Positions 1 through 9,900 of a stretch of DNA of 64,000 bases are shown here, piece after piece. The translations under genes and the position numbers were made by a program. Source of the stretch: Thermoguttaceae bacterium (GTDB lineage Bacteria; Planctomycetota; Planctomycetia; Pirellulales; Thermoguttaceae); assembly GCA_017447865.1 (NCBI GenBank), contig JAFSMO010000034.1:95543-159542 (forward strand). The letters are read 5' to 3'. The notes below the pieces were generated by a model. The model worked only from the letters and a program-made list of their open reading frames with translations. It did not search any database and was not told the origin of the DNA. How positions within the stretch are numbered: the stretch's first letter is position 1; each line of letters opens with the position of its first letter.

Positions 1-266
1 TCCCAGTCGATCCCGGCGTCATTTACGGCCTCGTGAGAGCAGTAAATCGCGATGCTCCCGGCACGTGTACCACGGCGGATCTCCTTTTTGGTCTGATACT
101 TCGTGGCGACGTAATCGCAAATTCCAGCGTGGGTTTTGCCGAAATAGCGAATTTCGTAATTCTGAATTCCTCCGCGTCCCTCGAGCAGTGCCTGACGGAA
201 CTCGGCCAGATTGTTGCCATTCGGTGCCGTAAGGCCAACTCCAGTGATGACGATTCGATCCAACAT
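1..266 (-). CDS. beta-ketoacyl-ACP synthase, N-terminal part (cut by window edge)
   Basis: The minus strand opens at an ATG (264-266) and stays open to the left edge, so only the first 88 codons are visible. The protein begins MLDRIVITGVG and continues with a NNLAEFRQALLEGRGG stretch and, near the edge, SIAIYCSHEAVNDAGID. This is the classic N-terminal beginning of the thiolase-fold condensing enzymes (KAS I/II, FabB/FabF), which extend acyl-ACP chains in fatty acid synthesis. The catalytic Cys and the two His lie outside the window, so fatty-acid, aryl-polyene or polyketide roles cannot be told apart. A GAGAG lies about 12 bases upstream of the ATG. The gene is divergent from the aminotransferase at 492. 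Confidence 0.85.
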   Translation of the reverse strand, partial: MLDRIVITGVGLTAPNGNNLAEFRQALLEGRGGIQNYEIRYFGKTHAGICDYVATKYQTKKEIRRGTRAGSIAIYCSHEAVNDAGIDW

Positions 267-491
267 AAAACCACGCTCTCAAAAAGGAATAGCTGAAAAT
301 AAACATTTTAATTATAACACATTTTAATCTTTTTTAAAAGGGGGGGAGATGAAAAAAATTTCAGGTTCCCCATGAAAAAAAGGAAATTTTTCCGTTCGCA
401 AACTTCTTTCCGAATCGGGGGACCGGCCTGTCGCCAATCCCCCCCTTTTATTTCCTCCCAAGTGTGGTAGAATTAACGGCGGAGGCTTTGA

Positions 492-1694
492 ATGAGATCC
501 TGTTTTGATGAAGAACTCAATCGTGAGCGGCACGGCTCGGTAAAATTCGATTTTCGTGAAAAGTTCGGAAAGCCCGCGGACGTCATTCCGCTGTGGGTCG
601 CCGACATGGATTTCCGCTCGCCGCCGTGCGTTCTGGAGGCGCTGAAAGAGCACGCGGATTTCGGCATTTTTGGCTACACACGGGCGCAGGATTCGTACCT
701 CGACGCGCTGACCAACTGGTTCCGTACCCGATTCGGCTGGGACGCGCAAGGGGACTGGACGTACACCATCCCCGGCGTGATGTTCGGCATTACCGCCGCG
801 ATCCGGGCGCTCTCCGGGGAAGGGGACGCGATCCTGATCCAGGAGCCGGTTTACCCGCCGTTCCCGGAAGTCATTCAGAGCAACCGCCGGAAACTCGTCG
901 TCAACGAGATGAAGACCGACGAAACCGGCCGGTACATGATCGACTTTGAGGCGTTTGAACGTCAGCTGGTCGAGGAGAACGTGAAGATTTTCCTCCTCTG
1001 CTCGCCGCATAATCCGGTCGCGAGGATCTGGTCGCCCGATGAGCTGCGGCTTCTCGGGACGCTCTGCCTCAAGCACGGCGTGAAGCTCATCTCGGACGAG
1101 ATCCACGCGGATTTCTCCCTCTTCGGGAACCGCCAGACGCTTTTCCCCACGCTCGGGCCGGAGTTCGAGGAAAACTGCATTCTGTGTACCGCGCCGAGCA
1201 AAACGTTCAACCTGATGGGCCTCCAGTCGGCCAACATCTGGATCCCCAACCCGACCTGGCGCAAGGAGGTGATCCGCGAGTGCCTCTGCTTCGAGTGGTT
1301 TGGCGTCAGTTCGACCGCCTACGCCGCCACGACCGCCGCGTACCGGTCCGGCGCCGCGTGGCTTGAGGAGCTGAAATCGTACCTCGAAGGAAACATTCGG
1401 TTCGTGACGGAGCGGCTGGAGCAAATGCGCGCCCCGATCCGCGTCACGCCGCACGAGGGGACGTACCTGATGTGGCTCAACTGCCGCGAAATGGGCCTGA
1501 ACGACGATGAGCTGGACGCGTTTTTCTCGAACGAGGCGCGCCTCTGGTTCCACCGCGGCACCGCGTTCGGACTGGGCGGAAACGGTCACATGCGGATGAA
1601 CATCGGCTCGCCCCGCTGCGTGTTGGAAAGAGCGATGGATCAGTTGGAAGGCGCACTGGCGAAACGCCGCGTACGCGACACTCGATCCCAATGA
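492..1694 (+). CDS. MalY/PatB-family PLP-dependent aminotransferase (putative C-S lyase)
   Basis: 400 residues, fold-type I PLP enzyme of the MalY/PatB group. The family signature PLWVADMDF is at residues 33-41; SPHNPV (Asn174), SDEIH (Asp202) and SKTFN with the PLP lysine Lys237 follow in the expected order. Characterised members are cystathionine beta-lyases that cleave C-S bonds, or aminotransferases; the substrate here is unknown. The ATG at 492 follows GGCGGAGG, a strong ribosome binding site. Length is normal for the family. The gene stands alone: an inverted repeat separates it from the next gene, and the gene to its left is on the other strand. Confidence 0.88.
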   Translation: MRSCFDEELNRERHGSVKFDFREKFGKPADVIPLWVADMDFRSPPCVLEALKEHADFGIFGYTRAQDSYLDALTNWFRTRFGWDAQGDWTYTIPGVMFGITAAIRALSGEGDAILIQEPVYPPFPEVIQSNRRKLVVNEMKTDETGRYMIDFEAFERQLVEENVKIFLLCSPHNPVARIWSPDELRLLGTLCLKHGVKLISDEIHADFSLFGNRQTLFPTLGPEFEENCILCTAPSKTFNLMGLQSANIWIPNPTWRKEVIRECLCFEWFGVSSTAYAATTAAYRSGAAWLEELKSYLEGNIRFVTERLEQMRAPIRVTPHEGTYLMWLNCREMGLNDDELDAFFSNEARLWFHRGTAFGLGGNGHMRMNIGSPRCVLERAMDQLEGALAKRRVRDTRSQ

Positions 1695-1714
1695 AAAAGC
1701 CCAAGGCCGCAATG

Positions 1715-1879
1715 GGCCCCGCGGATCAGGCGGATGAGGCGGATTAAGGCGGATTGGGTTTTAAAATTTTTAAATTTAAATCATTCAAAGTTTTGAGTGT
1801 TCGCCTCATTGGGAAGGGATTCCATTTAATATTCAAAAAATCCGCCTTAATCCGCCCCATCCGCCTAATCCGCGGGGCC
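1715..1879. repeat. Long inverted repeat with tandem GGCGGAT units
   Basis: Arms 1715-1753 and 1841-1879 are inverted copies that differ at two of 39 positions, separated by an AT-rich spacer of 87 bases. Inside each arm a GGCGGAT-like unit recurs about four times. The element fills most of the gap between the aminotransferase and the GH106-like gene. It could form a large hairpin in RNA and may help end transcription, but no T-run follows. No coding frame is seen in the 1695-2021 gap. Confidence 0.8.
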
Positions 1880-2021
1880 TATAGTCGCTGGAGTTTGCAG
1901 TGAGTGGGGCGTGAACTTTGGGCTGGTCCTTTTTTCCCATTTTGCCCAGCTCGTCATTTGGCCTCACCGTCAAAAAAAACGTTCCAATTTTTATTCCTCA
2001 GCCATCCACTCAGGAGTTTTT

Positions 2022-3992
2022 ATGAATCACCGATTTTTCATCCCCGCCGGTCTTTGGGCGATCGTGCTTTTGCTTTGCGGAGCCCTTTTGCAGGCCGAAG
2101 AAACGAACGGGCCGGAGGACTTTTTCAGCCGGTTCCAAAACCCGCCGCGCGACTGCTCGGTCATGCCGTTCTGGTTCTGGAACGACGTGCTCGACGACGC
2201 CGAGATCCGGCGGCAAATCGCTGATTTTGAGGCCCACGGCGTGTACGGCTTCGTCATTCACCCGCGGATCGGCCTCCCGCAGGACTCCGGCTGGATGTCG
2301 CCGCGGCTCCTGGAAGCGATGCGCGTGGCGCTCGAGGAGGCGCGAAGCCGCAAAATGTACGTCATTCTGTACGACGAGGGCATGTACCCGTCCGGCTCCT
2401 CAGCGGGCCAGGTCGCCGAGAAGAATCCACGTTTTGCCGCCCGCGGCCTTTTCCAGGTCGAACTGAAAGAGGGCGAGGAAGCGCAGGAGCACCCGCAGGA
2501 ACTCTGGGACCTGATCACGGTTTTGGACCGTCCCGACGGGAAGCGCGTGGCGATCTACGAGCGCCCCTCCGGCGGCGTGATCCGCGGTCTGCACTACATC
2601 AACGAGGAGTCCGGCCGCCCGCAGGAATTCCTCCCCAAGGCGGGGGACATTTTGTCGCCGGAGGCCGTCGCGTGCTTTATGGAGCTCGTTTACGACCGCT
2701 ACTACGCGGAGTTTGCCGAGTTTTTCCAAGACGGGACCGTCATGGCGATTTTCACCGACGAGCCGTCCGAACTGGGCCGCGGGGCGCAGCGCGGCGTGGT
2801 TCCGGGAAACGCCCGGGCGCTGAAGCGCGTGAGTGAGCTGCTCGGCTACGACTTCACGCCGTACCTGGCCGACCTCTGGGACGCGAAAACGCCCGAGGCG
2901 CAGAAACGCCGCCGCGACTACTTCCGGGCCGTTCATCAGGTCCTGATCGAGACGTACTACGAAAAACTCTCCGCGTGGTGCAAGGCGCACGGGATCGCCC
3001 TTTGCGGCCACCCGGCAAACTCCAACGACCTGGCATCCGAGCGCGTGTTCCAAATCCCCGGTCAGGACATCGTGTGGCGGTACGTCGAGCCAGGCGACAA
3101 AGCGATCAGCGGCGAGCACTCGACCAACGCGAAAGCCGCCTCGAGCGCCATGACCAATTTCGGCCGGACGCGGAACCTGAACGAGCTTTACGGCGCCTAC
3201 GGCCACAATCTGACGTTTGAAGAGGTGAAATGGCTCGCGAATTGGGTCCTGATCCGCGGGCAGAATCTCCTCGTCCCGCACGCGTTTTACTACTCGGTGC
3301 GAGGCCCGCGCCTCGAGGAGCGTCCGCCGGACGTGGGGCCGAACTCGGCGTGGTGGAACGACGGTTTCCGGGAGTACGCCGACGCGTGCCGGCGCATCTC
3401 GTGGCTGAACACGGGAACGCCGGTGATCCACGTCGCGGTGCTGACGGACGGCGTGGCGGTCCCGGACGCTCCGTGCCGGCCGCTCTTTGAAAACCAGCTC
3501 GACTTCAACTACGTGCAGATGGAGCAGGCGCTGGCCGACGGTTACGCCGACGCTGAGGGGCTTCATCTGGCCGGGCAGACGTACAAGGCGGTCGTTTTGC
3601 CCTGCATGGGGGACCGGGAGCCGCAGGGGTTCCGCGAGTCGAAAATGATGAAAACGCTCGAAGCGTCCGGCCGGCTCATGAGCTGGACCTGGAATGCGAA
3701 CGCCTTCGCCGAAAAGGCCGCGCAGCTGGTCCACGACGGGAATTCCGACGTGGTGCGGGTTTCCGGAACGAACGCCTCCGCGATCCGGCTCCGTCAGGAA
3801 CGTCTGATGGGGGTCGAGTGCGTCCTCCTCTTTAACGAGAAGGACCAGCCCGCGGAGATCACACTCGCCAACCTGCCCGCCGGGAAACGTTTTTGGCTCG
3901 ATGCCGCGACGGGGGAGAAAACGCCCTGCGAGTCGGTGGAGAAAATCACGTTTGGGAAGTTCGAGATGAAAATTCTGGCGGTCAAGCCGTAA
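2022..3992 (+). CDS. Secreted GH106-like glycoside hydrolase (putative)
   Basis: 656 residues from the ATG at 2022, chosen because CAGGAG lies at 2011-2016 and a signal peptide follows directly (MNHRFFIPAGLWAIVLLLCG, cleavage near LQAEE). The frame is open further upstream but without a better start. The body begins with MPFWFWND, GVYGFVIHPRIGLP, WMSPRL and ILYDEGMYPSG, a pattern I associate with proteins related to GH106 alpha-L-rhamnosidases, which remove rhamnose from plant polysaccharides. Catalytic residues were not identified, so the substrate is inferred. The DUF4416 gene starts 27 bases later and is probably co-transcribed. Confidence 0.72.
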   Translation: MNHRFFIPAGLWAIVLLLCGALLQAEETNGPEDFFSRFQNPPRDCSVMPFWFWNDVLDDAEIRRQIADFEAHGVYGFVIHPRIGLPQDSGWMSPRLLEAMRVALEEARSRKMYVILYDEGMYPSGSSAGQVAEKNPRFAARGLFQVELKEGEEAQEHPQELWDLITVLDRPDGKRVAIYERPSGGVIRGLHYINEESGRPQEFLPKAGDILSPEAVACFMELVYDRYYAEFAEFFQDGTVMAIFTDEPSELGRGAQRGVVPGNARALKRVSELLGYDFTPYLADLWDAKTPEAQKRRRDYFRAVHQVLIETYYEKLSAWCKAHGIALCGHPANSNDLASERVFQIPGQDIVWRYVEPGDKAISGEHSTNAKAASSAMTNFGRTRNLNELYGAYGHNLTFEEVKWLANWVLIRGQNLLVPHAFYYSVRGPRLEERPPDVGPNSAWWNDGFREYADACRRISWLNTGTPVIHVAVLTDGVAVPDAPCRPLFENQLDFNYVQMEQALADGYADAEGLHLAGQTYKAVVLPCMGDREPQGFRESKMMKTLEASGRLMSWTWNANAFAEKAAQLVHDGNSDVVRVSGTNASAIRLRQERLMGVECVLLFNEKDQPAEITLANLPAGKRFWLDAATGEKTPCESVEKITFGKFEMKILAVKP

Positions 3993-4019
3993 CGATTCAA
4001 GAGTTTAGGAAAAAAGAAA

Positions 4020-4559
4020 ATGGGATTGATCCATACACCAGAGCCGGTCCTTCCGATCACGGCCGTTTTTACGCACTACCCCGACGCGATCGACTGGGCG
4101 AGGGAGAAAATCAGGGCGAACTGGGGCAAAATCGTGCTGGAAAGCGAGGCGTTTCCGTTCGAGCAGACACACTACTACGACGCTTCAATGGGGCCGCGCC
4201 TGAAGAAGATCTTCTTCGCGATGGAGCCGCTCATCGACCCGAGCCAGCTCGCTGAGATGAAGAACCAGTCGAACCATTGGGAGGAGGAGTACTCGCGGGA
4301 ATTCCCGAAAGATGAGGAGCGGCCGCTGAACATCGACCCGGGATTCATCGATCTGGCGAAGCTGATCCTTGCGTCCTCGAAAGACTTTTACCACCGGATC
4401 TACATCGGTCAGGGGATCTTCGCCGAGATCACGCTGCGCTTCACGAAGGGGCAGTGGACCGACTTCCCGTGGACCTTCCCCGACTATCGCGAGACGACGT
4501 ACCACCCGTTCTTCATGCAATGCCGCGAGAAACTGCGGGAATTGCGCGACGCGAAATAA
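4020..4559 (+). CDS. DUF4416 family protein
   Basis: 179 residues without signal peptide or membrane segment. It opens MGLIHTPEPV and contains FEQTHYYDASMGPRLKK, RPLNIDPGFI and the closing PWTFPDYR, hallmarks of DUF4416 proteins, which are found in planctomycetes and other deep-branching bacteria. No reaction is known for the family. The gene follows the GH106-like gene after 27 bases and converges with the CPBP protease gene, whose end lies 15 bases away. No clear hairpin terminator is visible in the short convergent gap. Confidence 0.8.
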   Translation: MGLIHTPEPVLPITAVFTHYPDAIDWAREKIRANWGKIVLESEAFPFEQTHYYDASMGPRLKKIFFAMEPLIDPSQLAEMKNQSNHWEEEYSREFPKDEERPLNIDPGFIDLAKLILASSKDFYHRIYIGQGIFAEITLRFTKGQWTDFPWTFPDYRETTYHPFFMQCREKLRELRDAK

Positions 4560-4574
4560 ACCCGGCCGAAACGT

Positions 4575-5441
4575 TTAAAGGAAATTGTACAGCAGGAAAA
4601 AATCCAACCCGATTCCCAAAGTCGCGTGCATCAGGAGACTCGGCAGAATGGACCGGGACCGATAAACAAAGAAGCCCCAAAGGATTCCACCTCCGATCGC
4701 TCCCAGAGTTTCCACCATGGGGTGTGGACCGAGGTGCGCGAGCGTGGAAAAGGCCGTTCCGATCAGAATCGCATTGAAGCAGCCGACGCTCCGTTCCGTT
4801 CCGAGCTGCAAAAATCCCCTGAAGAAAAATTCCCAGCTCACATAATAAAGCAGAGCGTACATTACGAAATAAATCATCAGAAACGCACGTCCCTCCACAA
4901 TGCTCGAGTTTCCGCCCAGGATCCAGGGATTGTACGGGTACGTGGAGAAATAGTGAACACTTTCTCCAGACAGCCAGGTCACCAGAATGCTCAAGGGCAC
5001 AAATATCAGAGTAAGATTTCGCACCCGATACAAAATTCCGGTTGAAAACCCATAATCGGAAAGTTTTTCCCGAAAGAGGAATTTCACGAAAAACATTGGC
5101 AAAAGACCGAAAAGCAAAAATGCCCCCCACAGCTGCTGGGAATCCAGAAGCAGGAAGATCATCCGCTCTGCAGGCGAAAACGAAGCGCAATTTGGCTGGT
5201 TCAGCACCACTTTCCCGGCGGCATCCAGCTCAAAAAGACGCGGGGCCTGCGGTATGTACGACCAAAGTACAACCGCCAGGACCGCGTAAAACAGAATGAA
5301 CGTGCTTTTTACCTGCTTCCTTCGGAAATAGCCAAGGAAGTACCCGATAATCGTCCATTCCTGCCCAAAGCCGGAGTGACGGGGGTTTATCAGGGGGAAT
5401 TTATCCTGCTGCGGTTGAGTCGAGGGTGAAATGTTGCTCAT
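4575..5441 (-). CDS. CPBP family intramembrane metalloprotease (Abi/CAAX type)
   Basis: 288 residues with several hydrophobic segments. The conserved core is present: WEFFFRG with Glu204 and Arg208, FSTLAH with His236, and SLLMHATLG with His272, the pattern of CPBP glutamic intramembrane proteases related to Rce1. The usual EExxxR motif is here W-E-x-x-x-R, so the first of the paired Glu residues is replaced by Trp; activity is therefore uncertain. Bacterial members have roles in protein processing or bacteriocin self-immunity; nothing nearby indicates which. The start has no clear ribosome binding site (A-rich leader). Confidence 0.82.
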   Translation of the reverse strand: MSNISPSTQPQQDKFPLINPRHSGFGQEWTIIGYFLGYFRRKQVKSTFILFYAVLAVVLWSYIPQAPRLFELDAAGKVVLNQPNCASFSPAERMIFLLLDSQQLWGAFLLFGLLPMFFVKFLFREKLSDYGFSTGILYRVRNLTLIFVPLSILVTWLSGESVHYFSTYPYNPWILGGNSSIVEGRAFLMIYFVMYALLYYVSWEFFFRGFLQLGTERSVGCFNAILIGTAFSTLAHLGPHPMVETLGAIGGGILWGFFVYRSRSILPSLLMHATLGIGLDFFLLYNFL

Positions 5442-5541
5442 TTTTTTAAATCAATTCAAGGATCCCGGCCCGGCGATAAACACCCTGACCTTCTAATGCC
5501 AATTCAATTTCAATGAAATACGGAACCTGGATTTTCTTCGA

Positions 5542-6600
5542 TCAAAAATGCAACCCAGCCTGCAAAATGAACCCGGGATTCAAACGATAGGATCCGGCTC
5601 CTTTATTGAAATAAAGTTCACGCGCAAACGAACCGCCAAACTCGAAGAAACCGATTCCGTTGGCGGGTCCTCTCCAATCGAATCCAAACAGGACTCTGTA
5701 GTCGTTATAGTCTTTTCGGAATGTCCCTTCGTCTGTTTTTACCGTCCAGCTTCCTCCGCCATACTCGCCTCGCGCGAACAGACTCATGTCCTTCAAAACG
5801 GCATTTACCGGGCGATATGTGATACGCGGATTGGGGAAGAGAATCTGAAATTCCCACCGGTCATTTGGCGTCCAGATCACACCGCCCGAGGGCAAGAGGG
5901 TATAACGAACACGATCCAAAACCCAGACTCCGATTTTGGCCTTAATGTTGTTCGTCACATCCAGGGAAAGGTACGCCCAGCTCGGGAAACGAAAAGTTCT
6001 GCTCGTGAAATCTTTAAAGTCACCATAAACACCCACACTGAAGAAAAAGTCAAAATCCAGCGGGGTGGCCATCTTGTTAAGCTGAAATTTCGGGAGCCAG
6101 CGCAGCCCCAGGGAAAAGTCAAACTCGTTCGACGTAAAACTTTCATAACTGCCCAAAACATTCCCTTTCGGGCCATTGAAAAGATTCATCGCAAAACGAG
6201 GCTCAAAAAACAGCGCGTTTTCCTGTCTGGCAAAATACGGGAGCGGCATGTCCAGACAAACGTCGAAGCGGAAAAGTCCCATTTTCTTTTCCCCTGAACC
6301 CGACGCGATCCACGTCACATCCAGCCCCAAATTCTGAATGAATTTGATTCCATCCTCACCGCCAAAAGACAGGGAGTTAAACGAGTTGGATGGGGGATTC
6401 TTCAACAGCGGACCACCGGATGACGCCGGGGCCTGGTAAGGGTCCTGAATCGCCAGTGCAGAGGAACCCGGAGGTGCCGGAGGTGGGGGAAGCGTCGAAC
6501 TCCCGGCTCCAACCTGTGCATACACGATGAAACCCGGGACGTTCATAACAAACGCCAAAAGGAAAAAAATTACACGAATTGGAACTGGATATGATTTCAT
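5542..6600 (-). CDS. Putative outer-membrane beta-barrel protein, unknown function
   Basis: 352 residues. A signal peptide (hydrophobic residues about 8-27, cleavage near YAQ) is followed by a proline-rich linker with PPPPAPP. The rest has many alternating aromatic/hydrophobic stretches such as FFEPRFAMNLF and DFSLGLRWLP and ends in ...LQAGLHF. A C-terminal Phe with alternating hydrophobics is typical of Gram-negative outer-membrane barrels. I do not recognise the family. It diverges from the autotransporter gene at 6941 across an AT-rich spacer. The two products may both sit in the outer membrane, but no functional link is shown. Confidence 0.6.
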   Translation of the reverse strand: MKSYPVPIRVIFFLLAFVMNVPGFIVYAQVGAGSSTLPPPPAPPGSSALAIQDPYQAPASSGGPLLKNPPSNSFNSLSFGGEDGIKFIQNLGLDVTWIASGSGEKKMGLFRFDVCLDMPLPYFARQENALFFEPRFAMNLFNGPKGNVLGSYESFTSNEFDFSLGLRWLPKFQLNKMATPLDFDFFFSVGVYGDFKDFTSRTFRFPSWAYLSLDVTNNIKAKIGVWVLDRVRYTLLPSGGVIWTPNDRWEFQILFPNPRITYRPVNAVLKDMSLFARGEYGGGSWTVKTDEGTFRKDYNDYRVLFGFDWRGPANGIGFFEFGGSFARELYFNKGAGSYRLNPGFILQAGLHF

Positions 6601-6940
6601 CGTTCTGGATTTTACCCCAAAAAAAAATTGTTTATCTCTCTTGTAGCCGATTTTGGGTTTTAAAGCAAGACGATTTCCGGAAATTTTTTAAAAAAAATTT
6701 TTTTATGGAGATCCTGGTATTTTCTGTTTATTATTTTATTTTTTGCGCATTCATTGCAAGGCGAATTTCGATTAAAGATTTCTACAAATATCATTTACAA
6801 TAATTGAATTTATATCTATTTTTCAAAAATCTCTTATATTGATTTCATTTCTAAACGATAATAAACAAAAGTACTGTAGAGTTATTCTATGGTTTTGGTC
6901 GGACAGGATGCCCAAACACCTAAAATGAAAGGATTCAGTA
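6601..6940. other. AT-rich divergent intergenic region
   Basis: 340 bases between two divergently transcribed genes, very rich in A and T and without a credible gene. It must hold promoters for both. On the minus strand a TTGCTT and a TACAAG spaced by 17 bases are a weak candidate; on the plus strand no convincing pair was found. A short open frame on the plus strand (6579-6803) has no recognisable content and was not called. Confidence 0.5.
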
Positions 6941-9900
6941 ATGAAACAAAATCTGAAACAGAAATCTGTCAGGAGCAAGGCGTGGCAATGTCTTTGTACT
7001 AACCTTGCGGGACTCGGCATGGCGGCGATTCTGTGGAATTCCAGCCTCTTCATTCCATCGGCTCAGGCGGATGTTTTTACTGCCAATTTTACCCCTGGGA
7101 CATTAGATGATGATTATAATACCCCAACCAGGAATTTTACTCCCGACGAAGAAAACGCTGTTAGACGAGCCTTGGCCTACGTCAATAGTGTCGTAGTAAA
7201 ATCAGCTGACAATACAACTCATGAGATCCGCTTTTTGATTCATGATTATACCGACCTTTCTGAACCAGCGAATCATAAAGGTTTCGATTCATACCTAACA
7301 AACGCTCATGCAAATTACGATGTTGATAAAGGTCTTCATATTTGTTATAATGAGTTCGATTTGGAATTGTGGAAAAAATATCCAAAGTGGGAAGAAAAGT
7401 GGGCGATATCAGAGAGAACTTGGAGCCTTAAGGAATGTACGCAATTTATGAATGGCGCTCCTTCAATGCAAGCTACTTCAATCCATGAAATGGCCCATAA
7501 CCTTGGAATGACTTTTACTACATATATCGTCAATAAGGATGACAGTAAACTTAGTGTGGACACAGCATGGTCAAACCAGATTATCGGAATTCTGCCAAGT
7601 GGGGGAATAGACACTCGTAGTCTTGATGGAATTCATACAAACTCTGGAGCGGATAATTTAAACCAAAGGTTAGCGGAAGGCGTCCGTTACTACTTTACGG
7701 GAAACGAAGCAACAAAAGTTTATGGCGATTACTGGGTAACAAATTCTACCGCTTATTTGCCTGTTGAAAATGCACATGATTATGGTTATGTATTTCAGAG
7801 TGGATCTACATTGTCTCATAGCTATACCCGTTTTGGTCGTTTAAACGCTTACTCTGAAGAACCCTTAAGACCATTTTACAATGAAGCAGAATTAGCCCTT
7901 TTGAAGGACGTTGGCAATACGGTCAATATTCGACAGCAATTTGGACGTTCCTTATATCAGGAAAACAAATCGGAAGTAAGCGTAACAAACACTCAAAATT
8001 ACGGCGCCAACTGGAATGAAGCAGATCAAACCTATGATAATACTCCTAATACAGCGCTTTATGGAATTGGGCTTCATATCGTTGGAGATCGTTATAATGT
8101 TACCCAGGCGGCAAATCTTTTGGCTGACGGGAAAAATGGAACCGGCATCCGTGTGGAAGGAACAGGAAATACTGTTACAATCAATCCAAGCGTCCGTGTA
8201 ACCGGAAATGGAGAAAACGGAATCGGCGTGTTGGCAACTCATGGAAATGACAACATTCTGAACAACCGCGGAACCATAGAAGCAACGGGAACGAATGGCA
8301 CCGCTGTTTATTTAAATTATGGTTCATGGACAGATCCTTCGGACAACAGTTATTCCGTAGAAGGCGGATTAAAAACCTTCGACAATACTGGAACCATCAA
8401 TGCTGGCGCGGCTAATAACGCGATTTTAATAAATAACCAGAATGCTAGCTTGACCATCAATATTATGGGAGGTGCCATCACTGGAAACATTACTTCAAAA
8501 GATGCAGAGTGGTCGACGTCCCTGACTTTTGGCAAGCAGGCAGATGCGAATGGCATGTCAACCGAAACCGGGAATGCGGCTTTCAATATGACGTACGCAG
8601 GCAACATCGATGGAAAAGATGGAATTGAGCTTGAACAATGGGGGGGAAATCTTACCCTTACAGGTTCTGTAATAGAAGTTAACGATTTATTCATTTCCTG
8701 TAATTCAAATGCCGCAAATTCCACTTTTAACGCACCAGGTTCCATTAATGTCAAAAGTAATGTTGAACTGGGTAATAGGTCACAAACCGTCATTTATGAT
8801 GGAAAATCCACAGGTTCTCTCGTTAGTTCTTATATTAACAACAAGACGAATTCCACAATTCAAAACGTTGATTTGATTCAAACCATTTTTCTTACCAACT
8901 CCGGGAATATGAACAACGTTTCCACTGTCGATTCAGATAATTTCCAAAACAATGGGGATATCACAGTCGGAGAAACGGGTTCTGTAAGCACGATGAATGT
9001 CGAAGGACACATGGTCAACACCGGGACATTAAATATCGACGCGAACCTTCAGGCCGCTCCTGTCTCTGGGACTACTGCCGACTTGATCAACGTCAGCAAG
9101 AATGGATCGATGATTACAAGCGATGGAACAGTAACCATTGAAGGCGGATGGGTGTATGTCAACGAACTCAATTCCACCGGGAGCAGCTACTACCGCGCGG
9201 GTATTAACCACAATATCATTGAAACCGAGGAGGGAGTCAAAGTCATTCATGAATTGAATGCGAAGGAAACCGGATTCGACATTCCGCTCTTCAAACCGGT
9301 GATCGGCCATGATGACAAAAACGTCTGGATCAGCCTGCAGCGTGACTTCCTTTACGGTCCTGCCGGGGAGACGGAAAATCAGAAAGAAATCGGAAACTAC
9401 CTCGACGAGATCGGCAAAACGCCCAATCCCGATGGGGACCTGTTCACGGTGCTTCTCCAACTGGATGGTCTGAATGCAGACAAAAAAACCGGTGTCGTTT
9501 CCGAGCGCGCACTCGAGGCTCTCGACGAAATGTCCGGTGCCGTTTATGGGACCGTGAGCTCCCTGGCGAACCAGCACTCGACGATGATCAATAATTCTCT
9601 TGCGAAACATTTGAGAGATTGGAGTCCTTGTGCCATCCTGGACAGCGGCTGGAATGTGTGGGCTGAAGCCTACGGAATGGGTGGAAATGCCAAACACGAC
9701 GGGAACGCGAATGGTTACAATTACAGCGTAGCCGGTACACTCGTCGGAATCGATCACGAAATTCTCGTCGATGGACATATCGGCGCATATTTCGCAGCAG
9801 GGGCAACAAACGCCAACATCAAAGGGCTTTCCGAGTCAGCTGATTCAACGGATATTTTCGCCGGTGGATACATTAACCTCAAAGATACCGGTATATGGTA

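Noticed and set aside
324..1712. Minus-strand open frame of 462 codons over the aminotransferase gene
   Set aside because: Antisense to a gene with clear PLP-enzyme motifs; no motif or ribosome site of its own.
2400..3734. Minus-strand open frame opposite the GH106-like gene
   Set aside because: Arg/Val-rich shadow; the plus-strand protein has the signal peptide and family motifs.
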